From an uncultured Ruminococcus sp. (GTDB lineage: Bacteria; Bacillota; Clostridia; Oscillospirales; Acutalibacteraceae), in NCBI GenBank assembly GCA_902802795.1, contig CADCNI010000018.1, forward strand, positions 1 through 44,551: a DNA stretch of 44,551 bases, written 5' to 3'. Positions 36,637 through 44,551 of the stretch are shown here, in pieces; the stretch's first letter is position 1; each line of letters opens with the position of its first letter. The translations under genes and the position numbers were made by a program. The notes beneath the pieces are model-generated. The model saw only the letters and a list, made by a program, of their open reading frames with translations, searched no databases and had not been told where the DNA came from.

Positions 36637-36685
36637 AGAAGCATAGCCGTGTTTCGCGGCAAGACCATGAATTTCGGAGGAAATA

Positions 36686-38185
36686 ATGCTTATGTTTGAT
36701 ATATTTGACAAATGTATCGAGGAAAACAAAAAAACCGTGACCCGCACGCAGGAGGAACTCGAAGCGCGTCTGGGCGAATTGCAGCGCGAGATGAAAGCGG
36801 CGGGCATCCCCACCGTCATCGTCTTTGAGGGCTGGAGCGCGTCCGGCAAAGGCACCATGATGGGCCGCCTGATCCGTTCGCTCGACCCCCGTGGCTTCAA
36901 GGTGTATTCCATGACCAAGCCGACCGACGAGGAAAAGCGCTATCCCAGAATGCGCCGCTACTGGCTGAATCTGCCGAGCAATGGCAATATTTCGGTCTTT
37001 GACCGCAGTTGGTACCGCTGCATTGATTTCAAGGACGGCAAGAAGCTCAAGGAGGAGGACGAAGAAAAAATCTACAGCCTCATCGACTTTGAATCCCAGC
37101 TCGCCGCTGAGGGCTATCTGATCATCAAATTCTTCCTGCACATCTCATCCGACGAGCAGAAGAAGCGCTTCAACAAGCTGAAATCGGTAAAATCTACCGC
37201 ATGGCGCGTCAAAAAATCCGATGTGAAGCAGAACGAGAATTATGTCAAGGTCTACCGTATGCTGTGCGAGCTTTTCGACCGGACCGATCTGCCCGGCGCG
37301 CCGTGGCACGCGCTCGACACATCCGACAGGGACAACGCCGCCGCACATATGTATTCCATTGTCATCGAGGCGATGGAGCGCGCGCTCGAACAGAAGAGCC
37401 GGGGGCTGGCGGTCAATCCCAAGCTGCCCGAAATCACCTCTCCCACCAAGCCGCAGGTTTCCGTCAGTTTGGCGGACGTCGATCTGTCGCTGAAGGTGGA
37501 GGACAATACTTACAAAAAACGCCTCAAAAATTTGCAGGAACGGCTTTTCGTGCTGCAAAACGAGCTTTACCGCCGCAGAATCCCTCTGATTATCGCCTAT
37601 GAGGGATGGGACGCGGCCGGCAAGGGCGGCAATATCCGCCGCATCGCGCAGGCGCTCGACCCCAGAGGCTATGAGGTGCTGCCCATCGGTTCGCCCACAC
37701 CCGACGAAAAGCAGCGTCACTTCCTCTGGCGTTTCTGGACGCGTCTGCCCAAGGACGGACATACCGCGATATTCGACCGCACATGGTACGGCAGAGTGCT
37801 GGTGGAGCGCATCGAGGGGTTCTGTACCGAAAACGAATGGAAGCAGGCTTATGACGAGATCAACCGCTTTGAATACAGCCTGACCAGCGCGGGAGCGATT
37901 GTGGTCAAGTTCTGGCTGCAAATTGACAGCGACGAGCAGCTCGTGCGGTTTACCGCCCGTCAGAATACACCTTCCAGGCAGTGGAAGATCACCGACGAGG
38001 ACTGGCGCAACCGCGCGAAATGGGGCGATTATGAGGTCGCCGTCAACGAGATGCTCGAAAAGACCAACACCCCCGAAGCGCCGTGGGTGATCGTCGAATC
38101 CAACGATAAGAAATACGCCCGTCTGCGCACGCTGGAAGAAGTGATCGCCCTCATCGAAAGGCGTCTGGCACAGAAAGACGATTGA
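36686..38185 (+). CDS. Two-domain polyphosphate kinase 2 (polyphosphate:AMP phosphotransferase)
   Basis: Cytosolic enzyme that transfers phosphate from polyphosphate to a nucleotide; two fused PPK2 domains (499 residues) mark the class that phosphorylates AMP to ADP. Each half has a Walker A loop (GWSASGKG at 49-56; GWDAAGKG at 307-314) and a Walker B-like FDRSWY / FDRTWYGRVLVER. The second half keeps all expected motifs, including GSPTPDEKQRHFLWRFW; the first has DRSWYRCI in place of DRxWYGRVLVE, so it is likely the structural half, as in known class members. GGAGG is 5 nt before the ATG. Own promoter; terminated by the 20-bp inverted repeat at 38226-38283. Suggests stored polyphosphate is used for nucleotide recharging. 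Confidence 0.93.
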   Translation: MLMFDIFDKCIEENKKTVTRTQEELEARLGELQREMKAAGIPTVIVFEGWSASGKGTMMGRLIRSLDPRGFKVYSMTKPTDEEKRYPRMRRYWLNLPSNGNISVFDRSWYRCIDFKDGKKLKEEDEEKIYSLIDFESQLAAEGYLIIKFFLHISSDEQKKRFNKLKSVKSTAWRVKKSDVKQNENYVKVYRMLCELFDRTDLPGAPWHALDTSDRDNAAAHMYSIVIEAMERALEQKSRGLAVNPKLPEITSPTKPQVSVSLADVDLSLKVEDNTYKKRLKNLQERLFVLQNELYRRRIPLIIAYEGWDAAGKGGNIRRIAQALDPRGYEVLPIGSPTPDEKQRHFLWRFWTRLPKDGHTAIFDRTWYGRVLVERIEGFCTENEWKQAYDEINRFEYSLTSAGAIVVKFWLQIDSDEQLVRFTARQNTPSRQWKITDEDWRNRAKWGDYEVAVNEMLEKTNTPEAPWVIVESNDKKYARLRTLEEVIALIERRLAQKDD

Positions 38186-38216
38186 CAGCCATGCAGGAAA
38201 TGTAACAATTAAACAC

Positions 38217-38245
38217 TTGTATTTGTCGCCCCCATTTGCTATACT
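38217..38245 (+). promoter_or_regulatory. Promoter of transglutaminase-like membrane protein gene
   Basis: TTGTAT (38217-38222), 17-bp spacer, TATACT (38240-38245). The -10 box lies inside the left arm of the terminator hairpin at 38226-38276, so the new transcript would carry only the right arm. Confidence 0.6.
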
Positions 38246-38283
38246 ACATTATTAAGAGTATAGCAAATGGGGGCGATTTTTTT
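38226..38283 (+). terminator. Terminator of polyphosphate kinase 2 gene, overlapping next promoter and start
   Basis: A perfect 20-bp inverted repeat (38226-38245 with 38257-38276), 11-nt loop and seven Ts. It is among the strongest hairpins in the window. Its left arm contains the -10 box and its right arm the ATG at 38267 of the following gene. Confidence 0.88.
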
Positions 38284-39511
38284 GGCGCGTCTGGCCAATC
38301 GAAAAAAATATCAGAAAAAGCGCGAGACCTTTTTGCAGTTTTACAACAGGACATGTGACAAGGTGTTTGCCTATGCCTTTGAAAAATGCCTCAATCATGA
38401 CGATACCATGATTGTCTGCCGCGAGGCGTACATCGACATGTATTTTGACATTTCCACCCTCCGCAGAGCTCCAAATGTGGACTACTGGCAGCGCAAACAG
38501 GTGGACAGAACCATGCGGTATCTCGTGCGCAAGGACAGGCTTTCGCTGATACACGAAAAAACGCTGGCGGATGTCCCCGACACCCTTACCGCGGATGAAA
38601 AGGAAGAACTGTGGCGGCGCATCAACCGCACGATTGACATTGACCCGTGGCGTTTGGTGCCGGTTCCCGGCAAATCGGGCATACTGACGGTGCTGTTTGA
38701 TCAGGCGGCGTCCGACATGAGCTATATGAGCCTGCTCGAAATAGCCAAGACGGTGGGTATTGCGCTGCTGTCGCTGGCTGTCATCGGAGGCGGCGTGTTC
38801 GGTTTGTATTATTTTGTCCTGCGCGGCACCTCGGGCGGCGTGGAGGATATGGAGGAAATCTTTCTCGACGAGCGCAGCTACACCCAGTACGACGAACAAT
38901 CCAAAGTGCGGGTGAGCGATGAGGAGATCAGTGAACTCATTAAGGACGCGTTCGGAGGGCTGGAGGATGAAGGCGGTCTGAGCGGCAACGCCGCCGTGGC
39001 ACGCAATTCGGCAAAAGACCCGACCTATACCAACAGCGACGAAATCAATCAGCAGTTGAAGATGATTGTGGAAGAAACCGTGAACAAGGACATGAGCGAC
39101 GACGAGATTTTATGGGCGTTGTATTCCTATGTGGGAACGCATACGCGCTATGAGACGGTGAAAGACCGCACCGAAGACGATTTAAAGCTGCTGCGTCACT
39201 ACTTCCAGACGCAGACGGGGGACAGCCGCCATTACGCCGCGCTTTTCACAGCGCTGTGTCACGCAGCGGGTTATGACTGCGAGATGATGAAGGGGCGCTT
39301 TGTGTTGAATGCCGACACCGAGTTCCGCCGCGACATTCTGCACTACTGGAACCGCATGCGGCTCAACGGCATGTATTACTATTTCGACTGCGAAGCCGAC
39401 AGCGACCAGTTCGGCACGCAGGTACGCGAGTATTATTTTATGGTCACCGACGGCAACGCCAAATGGTCGGTCTGGAACAGAGATCATGAGGGCGGCGCGG
39501 CAGTGGAATAA
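38267..39511 (+). CDS. Membrane protein with degenerate transglutaminase-like domain
   Basis: Up to 414 residues. The ATG at 38267 lies in the terminator arm; a TTG at 38282 after GGGGGCGA is an alternative start. The cytosolic N-terminus (about 20-100) reads like a degraded sigma-70 region 2 (FLQFYNRTCDKVFAYAFEKCLNHDDTMIVCREAYIDMYFDISTLR), which is only a resemblance. A membrane helix (160-186) leads to an outside acidic linker and a transglutaminase-like core: GDSRHYAALFTALCHAAGYDCEMMKG, where Ser320 stands for the catalytic Cys, with His359 (HYWN) and Asp374 kept. Activity is therefore unlikely; a binding or sensing role is possible. LicD follows 27 bp later. Confidence 0.7.
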   Translation: MGAIFLARLANRKKYQKKRETFLQFYNRTCDKVFAYAFEKCLNHDDTMIVCREAYIDMYFDISTLRRAPNVDYWQRKQVDRTMRYLVRKDRLSLIHEKTLADVPDTLTADEKEELWRRINRTIDIDPWRLVPVPGKSGILTVLFDQAASDMSYMSLLEIAKTVGIALLSLAVIGGGVFGLYYFVLRGTSGGVEDMEEIFLDERSYTQYDEQSKVRVSDEEISELIKDAFGGLEDEGGLSGNAAVARNSAKDPTYTNSDEINQQLKMIVEETVNKDMSDDEILWALYSYVGTHTRYETVKDRTEDDLKLLRHYFQTQTGDSRHYAALFTALCHAAGYDCEMMKGRFVLNADTEFRRDILHYWNRMRLNGMYYYFDCEADSDQFGTQVREYYFMVTDGNAKWSVWNRDHEGGAAVE

Positions 39512-39538
39512 CAAATAAAGAAAAAGGTTGGATTGACA

Positions 39539-40375
39539 ATGAGCGAAGAAAAGACCACCGAAAGCGCAGAGCGCACCTATGAAGAATCCATGGCGCTGGT
39601 AAAGGAATTGCAGCGCATTACGCTGGCGATGCTCAAGGACATCGACAAGGTCTGCACCGAATACGGCATTCCCTATTATCTGGGAGAGGGTACCATGCTG
39701 GGCGCGGTGCGTCACAAGGGATTCATCCCGTGGGACGACGACATCGACCTGCTGATGATGCGGGAGGATTACGAGCGTTTTTTGCAGATTGCCCCCCAAG
39801 CGATGGGGGACAAATACGAGATACAGCATTACACCACCATGGAAAACTGCTGGACGCCGCTGATGAAGGTGCGGCTTATTACCGACGACCCGCGGTTCCG
39901 CCAGTCGCATATCGCCCATGTCACCTCCAACAACGGTCCCATGATCGACATTTTCCCCCTCGACAATGTGCCGAAGCTGTCCTCCTTCGGGCAGACGGTG
40001 CAGGGGACAATGGCGCGGATTCTGCGCGGCACGCTTTCCCAGAAGATGAAAACCGCCGAGGCCGATACCTTTCAGAAGAAGGTGCTGCGCGTTGCGTCGC
40101 ACTTTGTCACGCGGGATTTCCTGTACAAATGCATTAACAGGAATTATCTGAAATACAACAATCCGGACAATGAATATATCGTCTGTCTGGCGAGTTATTA
40201 CAAGGTGCAGAAGGAGACGTTTCCCAAAGAGGCGTTCGGAGAACCCGTGCGCGTTCCCTTTGAGGACGGACTTTTCCCCGTACCGCAGGATACCGACCTG
40301 ATTCTCACCACCATCTACGGCGACTACATGACTCCGCCGCCGCCCGAAAAACGCGTGATTAAACATCATTTTTAA
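39539..40375 (+). CDS. LicD-family nucleotidyl/phosphocholine-type transferase
   Basis: LicD proteins attach phosphocholine or other phosphodiester-linked groups to cell-surface glycans. 278 residues; the signature is intact: EYGIPYYLGEGTMLGAVRHKGFIPWDDDIDLLM (51-72), with the nucleotidyltransferase-fold Gly-Thr/Ser and the DDDID acid cluster, then the FPLDNVP segment and a late NDYMTPPPPEKR-like end. ATG at 39539 chosen (AAGG 11 nt upstream); a TTG two codons earlier is possible. Cytosolic. With the TagF-like fusion nearby, it suggests decorated teichoic-acid-like or exopolysaccharide chains. The added group cannot be told from sequence. Confidence 0.93.
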   Translation: MSEEKTTESAERTYEESMALVKELQRITLAMLKDIDKVCTEYGIPYYLGEGTMLGAVRHKGFIPWDDDIDLLMMREDYERFLQIAPQAMGDKYEIQHYTTMENCWTPLMKVRLITDDPRFRQSHIAHVTSNNGPMIDIFPLDNVPKLSSFGQTVQGTMARILRGTLSQKMKTAEADTFQKKVLRVASHFVTRDFLYKCINRNYLKYNNPDNEYIVCLASYYKVQKETFPKEAFGEPVRVPFEDGLFPVPQDTDLILTTIYGDYMTPPPPEKRVIKHHF

Positions 40376-40395
40376 TGCTGGCGGTCAAATAATCA

Positions 40396-40424
40396 TTGCA
40401 ATGCGCTGTTGTTTTTGGTAGAAT
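40396..40424 (+). promoter_or_regulatory. Promoter of transposase-family gene
   Basis: TTGCAA (40396-40401), 17-bp spacer, TAGAAT (40419-40424), followed by GGGAGG before the ATG at 40451. Confidence 0.65.
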
Positions 40425-40450
40425 AATAAGGGAGAGACACAAGGGAGGCG

Positions 40451-41344
40451 ATGGCATTGAATGAGGAAGAAAAGCAGCGGCGAAAAGAGGCATCTCATCA
40501 GAGAAATTTAGAGAGAATCAAGCGGTTCCGATTGCTGGACGACACGTTTTTTACAGTCTGTTTTGAAGGCGACGGCGCGTGTACCGAATTGGTGCTGCGT
40601 ATTCTGCTGGGACGGGACGATCTGAAAGTGCTGGAAAACAAGACCCAGTTTTCCGTCAAAAATCTCTACGGGCATTCGGTGGTGCTGGATGTACTGGCGA
40701 CCGACAGCACAGGGCAGATATACAATATTGAGGTGCAGCGCGCCGACAGAGGGGCGTCCCCACGGCGTGCGCGGTACAACAGCAGTCTGCTGGACGGTCA
40801 TATTCTGGTGGAAGGCGACGCATACGACAGGCTGCCCGAAACCTATGTCATCTTCATCACGGAAAACGATGTGCTGGGCAAAGGGCTGCCGCTTTACCGC
40901 ATTGAGCGTATGATCGTGGGAACCGACAACGAATTCGGTGACGGTTCGCATATTCTGTATGTGGATGCGTCGCACACGGATGAATCCGCTGTCGGCAGAC
41001 TCATGCACGACTTCCGCTGCGCCGAGCCGGAGCAGATGCATTATGCCGTGCTGGCGGAAAGAGTGCGTTATTTTAAAGAGGACAGGAAAGGAGTCAGCTT
41101 TATGTGCAGGATTATGGAAGAAGTGAAAGCAGAAGGCTTTGAGGAAGGTCGCGAGGAAGGCTTTGAGGAAGGTCGCGAGGAAGGTCGCGAGGAAGAAAGA
41201 GAACTGGCAATAGCGCGGGCTTTGGCAAATGCCAAACAAAAGGCTGTCGGCATGCTCAAAGACGGCGTACTTTCCATTGAGAAGATTTGCGAATATACAG
41301 ATCTTTCTTTAGACGAAGTCAAAGCGCTTGCCGCCGCGCTGTAA
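40451..41344 (+). CDS. PD-(D/E)XK nuclease family transposase (Rpn/YhgA-like)
   Basis: 297 residues. The N-terminal part (FRLLDDTFFTVCFEGDGACTELVLRILLGRDDLKV) and the nuclease core VVLDVLATDSTGQIYNIEVQRAD, with Asp and the ExQ that supplies the catalytic acid/Gln, followed by RARYNSSLLDGHILVEGD, match the Rpn/PDDEXK transposase group common in gut Firmicutes. The C-terminus has a repetitive charged coiled coil (GFEEGREEGFEEGREEGREE, encoded by near-identical 15-30 bp DNA repeats at about 41131-41193) and a final helical pair. The ATG follows GGGAGG. Such genes act as recombination-promoting or genomic housekeeping nucleases; no inverted repeats bound it here. Confidence 0.9.
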   Translation: MALNEEEKQRRKEASHQRNLERIKRFRLLDDTFFTVCFEGDGACTELVLRILLGRDDLKVLENKTQFSVKNLYGHSVVLDVLATDSTGQIYNIEVQRADRGASPRRARYNSSLLDGHILVEGDAYDRLPETYVIFITENDVLGKGLPLYRIERMIVGTDNEFGDGSHILYVDASHTDESAVGRLMHDFRCAEPEQMHYAVLAERVRYFKEDRKGVSFMCRIMEEVKAEGFEEGREEGFEEGREEGREEERELAIARALANAKQKAVGMLKDGVLSIEKICEYTDLSLDEVKALAAAL

Positions 41345-41366
41345 ATTCATCAATAAAATATCCGCC

Positions 41367-41402
41367 ATCCTTCAGGAAGGGTTCCGCCGCTTTCTGAAGG
41401 AT
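41367..41402 (+). terminator. Weak hairpin after transposase-family gene
   Basis: ATCCTTCAG (41367-41375) pairs with CTGAAGGAT (41394-41402). No T-run follows beyond TTG, so termination may be partial and the next gene might be read through. Confidence 0.45.
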
Positions 41403-41431
41403 TTGCTGTGATTGTGGGAGATGTTGTTGTT

Positions 41432-43921
41432 ATGAGTTTTGTGGGTAAAATCAAAAAATCCGTCAAAAACGCAGCCACCGTTGCGCTGGGAGCGCAGTAT
41501 GCCCGTTATTATAAGAAGAACACCGTGAAAGAGAATGTGATCTTCTACTGCGCCCATTACGGATCGGGCATGCTGTGCAGCCCTTACGCCATTTTCCGCG
41601 GGCTGATGGCTTCGGGCGAATTTGACCGGTATGAGCATATCTGGCAGATCAATGACCCGGAGGAACGGGCGCTGCTGGAAGCGGAATACGGCGGGTACGG
41701 CAACGTGAAATTCGTCGCCAAGAACAGCGGCGCGTATTTTGACGCGCTGACGAGCGCGAAATACCTCATCAACAATGTCAATTTCCCGTTTTATTTTACC
41801 AAGAAGCCGGAGCAGGTCTATGTCAATACCTGGCACGGTATTCCCCTCAAGACCCTCGGCTATGACCTGCCGGACGGCAAATACAGCGTGCGGGGTACCA
41901 TGCACAATTTTTTGCAGGCGGATTACCTGATTTCCCCCTGTCGGTTTATGACGGGGGTTTTTCTGGATTCCTACAAGCTGCGGGGCCTCTATGAGGGAAA
42001 GATGACCGAGTGCGGCTATCCCCGCAACGACCTCATTCTTTCCACCGACCGGGACTATATTATTGACAAGCTGTTCGACCACAACACCGTGGTGGACGAG
42101 AGCCGCAAGGTGATTCTCTACGCGCCGACGTGGAAGGGTTCCGATGTGGAAAAAGCAGAGAATGACATCGCGCGGTACGACGAATTCTGCGACTACCTCG
42201 CCGATCACATTGACATGACGCAGTACCAGATATTGATTAAACCCCATCCCGCCGTTTACAAAAAGCTCACCAAGGAACAGCGCGAGAGCGGCCGGTATAT
42301 TTCGCAGAGCGTGGAGATCAATGAAATTCTGTCCATTACCGATCTGCTGGTGTCGGATTATTCCAGCCTGTTCTTTGACTTTCTGATGACCGACCGCCCT
42401 ATTTTGTTTTACATACCCGACGCGGCGGAATATATGGAGCAGCGGGGCGTTTACTTCGGTCTGGACGAACTGCCGGGGGCTTATTCCGGCGATATGGGCG
42501 ATATCGCGGACTGGATCAACGACGCGGCGCATCTGCGGGAACGCTTTGCCGACCGCTACGACAAAATGAAAGCATGGGCGTGCGAATTTGACGACGGCAA
42601 GGCCTCGCAGCGCGTCATTGACGCGATGTTCCACGGCGACGAATCCACCTGCCGCATGGTGCGGGGGATTACCGAAACCAAGAAGAAAAAACTGCTCGTC
42701 AACGGCGGCAGCTTTGCCATGAACGGCGTGACCACTACCTTGCTCACGCTGCTGGATCTGATCGACTACGATGAATATGACATCACGCTGCTGATTGTGG
42801 ATGACGAACGCAGCATGCCGAGCATCATGAAAGTCAATGACAAGGTGCGCACGCTCTGCCGCTGCGGTCAGATTCCCTTTACCGTGCGGGAGCTTTTCCT
42901 GCATAAGAAAATCATTCAGCATGGCGTTGTGAATCAGGAAATGTACCGGGAACTGCTGACCGACAGCGCCTACCGGCGCAATTACACCCGCTGTTTCGGT
43001 CATTCCCATTTTGACGCGGTGATCGACTTTTCGGGCTACGGTGTGACCCAGCCGCTGACGCTCATGCAGTGCGAGGGCGCGCGGCGGGTCATCTGGCAGC
43101 ACAACGACCTTTACCGCGACCTCAACAACAAAGCCAAGCGCCGCACCAAGTCCTACCGCCGCAAGAGTGCCACCACACTGGAGGCGCTGCTGACGCTGTA
43201 TCCGCTTTTTGACAAAGTGGTTTCCTGCTCCGAAGGTGCGATGGAAGTCAACCGCGAGAATCTCGCCGCGCCGGACACTTACGACAAATTCACCTTCTGC
43301 ACCAATCCGCTCAATGTGTCTCGCGTGCGAACCTGTCTGGAAAATGCCATATATGACAACGGCGATTTCATCGACTGCCCCGGCACTGACCGCGAGAAGC
43401 GGGTGAAGGCTCCCACCGAAGATCACGTCAATTTTGTGACGATGGGGCGTTTTTCGCCGGAGAAGAATCACATCGCGCTGCTGGAAGGGTTTGCAAGGCT
43501 TTGCGCCGAACGCCCCGATTGCCGCCTCTACATCATCGGTGACGGTGCGCTGCGGGGTGATTACGAGGCGAAAATCGAAGAATCAGGGCTGGCGGACAGC
43601 GTGGTGCTGACAGGGCAGATGGACAATCCCTTTGGCATCATGCGCAAGTGCGGGTGTTTCATTCTGCCGTCGCTTTATGAGGGCATGCCGATGGTGACAT
43701 ATGAGGCGCGGGAACTGGGCATGGCGATCATTCTGAGCGATTTCAGCACCGCGCTGTCGGTGTGCCTGCCGGACGGACAGCTTTACACGGGACATTCCGC
43801 TGAGGAATTGTACGCGGCGATGAAGCAGTTTGCGGACGGCCGTTTTAAAGCGACCTATACTTTTGACGCGGAAGCGCTCAATCAAAAGGCGCTGCGGGAA
43901 TTTGACACGGTGGTGGGATAA
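41432..43921 (+). CDS. TagF-like glycerophosphotransferase fused to GT4 glycosyltransferase
   Basis: 829 residues. The first half (about 40-410) is a CDP-glycerol:polyglycerophosphate transferase fold: YVNTWHGIPLKTLG with the catalytic His, ILYAPTWKG, LIKPHP, and LLVSDYSSLFFDFLMTDRPILFY. The second half (about 430-829) is a GT4 transferase: LLVNGGSFAMNGVTTTLLTLLDL, WQHNDL, FVTMGRFSPEKNHIALLEGFARL, and LPSLYEGMPMVTYEARELG. The fusion suggests a polymer with both glycerol/ribitol-phosphate and sugar units, such as a teichoic-acid-like chain. I choose the ATG at 41432, 10-11 nt after GGGAG; a GTG eight codons upstream has no good site. Membrane-associated through basic N-terminus. Confidence 0.9.
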   Translation: MSFVGKIKKSVKNAATVALGAQYARYYKKNTVKENVIFYCAHYGSGMLCSPYAIFRGLMASGEFDRYEHIWQINDPEERALLEAEYGGYGNVKFVAKNSGAYFDALTSAKYLINNVNFPFYFTKKPEQVYVNTWHGIPLKTLGYDLPDGKYSVRGTMHNFLQADYLISPCRFMTGVFLDSYKLRGLYEGKMTECGYPRNDLILSTDRDYIIDKLFDHNTVVDESRKVILYAPTWKGSDVEKAENDIARYDEFCDYLADHIDMTQYQILIKPHPAVYKKLTKEQRESGRYISQSVEINEILSITDLLVSDYSSLFFDFLMTDRPILFYIPDAAEYMEQRGVYFGLDELPGAYSGDMGDIADWINDAAHLRERFADRYDKMKAWACEFDDGKASQRVIDAMFHGDESTCRMVRGITETKKKKLLVNGGSFAMNGVTTTLLTLLDLIDYDEYDITLLIVDDERSMPSIMKVNDKVRTLCRCGQIPFTVRELFLHKKIIQHGVVNQEMYRELLTDSAYRRNYTRCFGHSHFDAVIDFSGYGVTQPLTLMQCEGARRVIWQHNDLYRDLNNKAKRRTKSYRRKSATTLEALLTLYPLFDKVVSCSEGAMEVNRENLAAPDTYDKFTFCTNPLNVSRVRTCLENAIYDNGDFIDCPGTDREKRVKAPTEDHVNFVTMGRFSPEKNHIALLEGFARLCAERPDCRLYIIGDGALRGDYEAKIEESGLADSVVLTGQMDNPFGIMRKCGCFILPSLYEGMPMVTYEARELGMAIILSDFSTALSVCLPDGQLYTGHSAEELYAAMKQFADGRFKATYTFDAEALNQKALREFDTVVG

Positions 43922-43954
43922 TCATACTTGTATAATCAAAAGGAGAAAATCACA

Positions 43955-44401
43955 ATGGTTCAATCGGAGACGAGTCCCGAAAGAGAACCCGCCCTGCCTC
44001 GGCTGACAGCGGTGGCGGATATCGGGCATGCCGTGCTGTCGGAAAGCGGGAAGCATTGGGTTTGAGGGATGTATTTCCTGCTGGATGGCATGGCCTATCC
44101 GTCACACCGATGGCATGATTTTGCCGACGTGCTGCTCCCTTGGTGGCTCGCGGAATGTTCACAGAAGAAACGGATCTATCGCTTCCGCTTCATGGACGGG
44201 CCGTATGAGATGACCGTTACCGATCTGGGCGGCGATCGGATGGAAGCGTGCTTTGACGGACAGACGGCGGTGTGCAGCGGTCAGCGGCTCATGGGCAGCA
44301 TAGTGGATGCCGCCAAAAGGCTGCTGAAGCAATATGAAGCGGCCGGCTTCGACGGGGAAGCGACGGCAGCGCTGCGCCGCGCTATCCGCAACGTGGAATG
44401 A
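43955..44401 (+). pseudogene. Small gene interrupted by in-frame TGA
   Basis: An ATG at 43955 with AAAGGAG upstream opens a frame of 36 codons that ends at TGA (44063-44065). The same frame continues from ATG 44069 for 110 codons (MYFLLDGMAYPSHRWHDFADVLLPWW...). Read through the stop, the product would be about 148 residues. A single base change (e.g. CGA to TGA) would explain it. The ATG at 44069 has no clear ribosome site of its own, although GAGGGATG is close. No family recognised; the C-terminal part has a helical repeat-like end (AAKRLLKQYEAAGFDGEATAALRRAIRNVE). It follows the TagF-GT4 gene by 33 bp. Confidence 0.6.
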
Positions 44402-44467
44402 ATGAAACCGTGCGGGAGGGAAACCCTACAGACCGACAGACAAATTTCAGAATTTTTTCCGAAACGC

Positions 44468-44497
44468 TTGACAAAAGCCCTGGTTTTGTGCTAAAAT
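44468..44497 (+). promoter_or_regulatory. Promoter at right edge for a gene outside the window
   Basis: Perfect TTGACA (44468-44473), 18-bp spacer, TAAAAT (44492-44497) with an extended -10 TGC. Nothing else is visible in 44402-44551; its gene lies beyond the window. Confidence 0.7.
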
Positions 44498-44551
44498 TAA
44501 AAACTGTGGCACAAGCAAATGTAAATTTATTTTAAATTCGTCAAATGCCCT

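Noticed and set aside
40451-41344. Active insertion sequence around the PD-(D/E)XK transposase-family gene
   Set aside because: No terminal inverted repeats or target duplications flank it, and it has its own promoter; such genes are often stable chromosomal residents.
44063-44110. TGA as a selenocysteine codon
   Set aside because: No convincing SECIS hairpin at the right distance, no Sec-type family recognised and no sel genes in the window; a nonsense mutation is simpler.

Overview
The window looks like a chromosomal segment of a Gram-positive, anaerobic member of the Clostridia, possibly an Oscillospirales/Ruminococcaceae-type gut organism. The pointers are a single-chain pyruvate:ferredoxin oxidoreductase, AGGAGG-type ribosome binding sites with frequent GTG/TTG starts, near-consensus TTGACA/TATAAT promoters, tRNA genes with encoded CCA, VanZ/DUF421/DUF4363 proteins, and polysaccharide genes with no outer-membrane parts. 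The assignment is inferred from gene content only; no rRNA is present.

Layout. 1-6060: a dispersed repeat cut by the window edge, a small secreted protein, a CUT1-type sugar ABC transporter (binding lipoprotein and two permeases, no ATPase), galE and a VanZ-family gene, all on the minus strand. 6139-12569: pyruvate:ferredoxin oxidoreductase, an XRE-type regulator, a lipoprotein that looks like a circularly permuted solute-binding protein, a five-tRNA operon (Gly, Arg, His, Gln, Lys) behind a consensus promoter, and a small broken reading frame. 12648-17291: a 159-bp near-palindromic element, an ECF-like sigma factor with a translationally coupled membrane protein (likely anti-sigma), then trkA-trkH for potassium uptake.

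17606-33814 is the most interesting part: a long plus-strand exopolysaccharide locus built on a Gram-positive Pel core. Its order is a membrane-anchored PelA/DUF2194-like protein, PelF glycosyltransferase, PelG transporter, two tandem GT8 transferases, a PelD-like c-di-GMP receptor carrying an N-terminal short-chain dehydrogenase (SDR) domain, a PelE-like protein, an 800-residue GT-C-like membrane protein, and GT2, GT4 and DPM1-like GT2 transferases. The PelD-like protein keeps an RxxD c-di-GMP inhibitory-site motif next to a degenerate GGDEF site, while its SDR domain has lost the YxxxK dyad. A strongly folded 118-130 nt RNA element with a possible pseudoknot lies between the pelE-like gene and the GT-C-like gene. 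The extra transferases suggest a heteropolymer or glycosylated product rather than simple Pel, made under c-di-GMP control.

33841-44551: a terminator, a 495-bp giant palindrome of the dispersed repeat family, a DUF421/DUF4363 pair, a small lipoprotein, tRNA-Gln(CTG), a two-domain polyphosphate kinase 2, a membrane protein with a Cys-to-Ser transglutaminase-like domain, LicD, a PD-(D/E)XK transposase-family protein, a TagF-like/GT4 fusion and a gene broken by one in-frame TGA. LicD and the TagF-GT4 fusion suggest phosphodiester-linked (teichoic-acid-like) decoration near the Pel-like locus. A promoter at the right edge drives something beyond the window.
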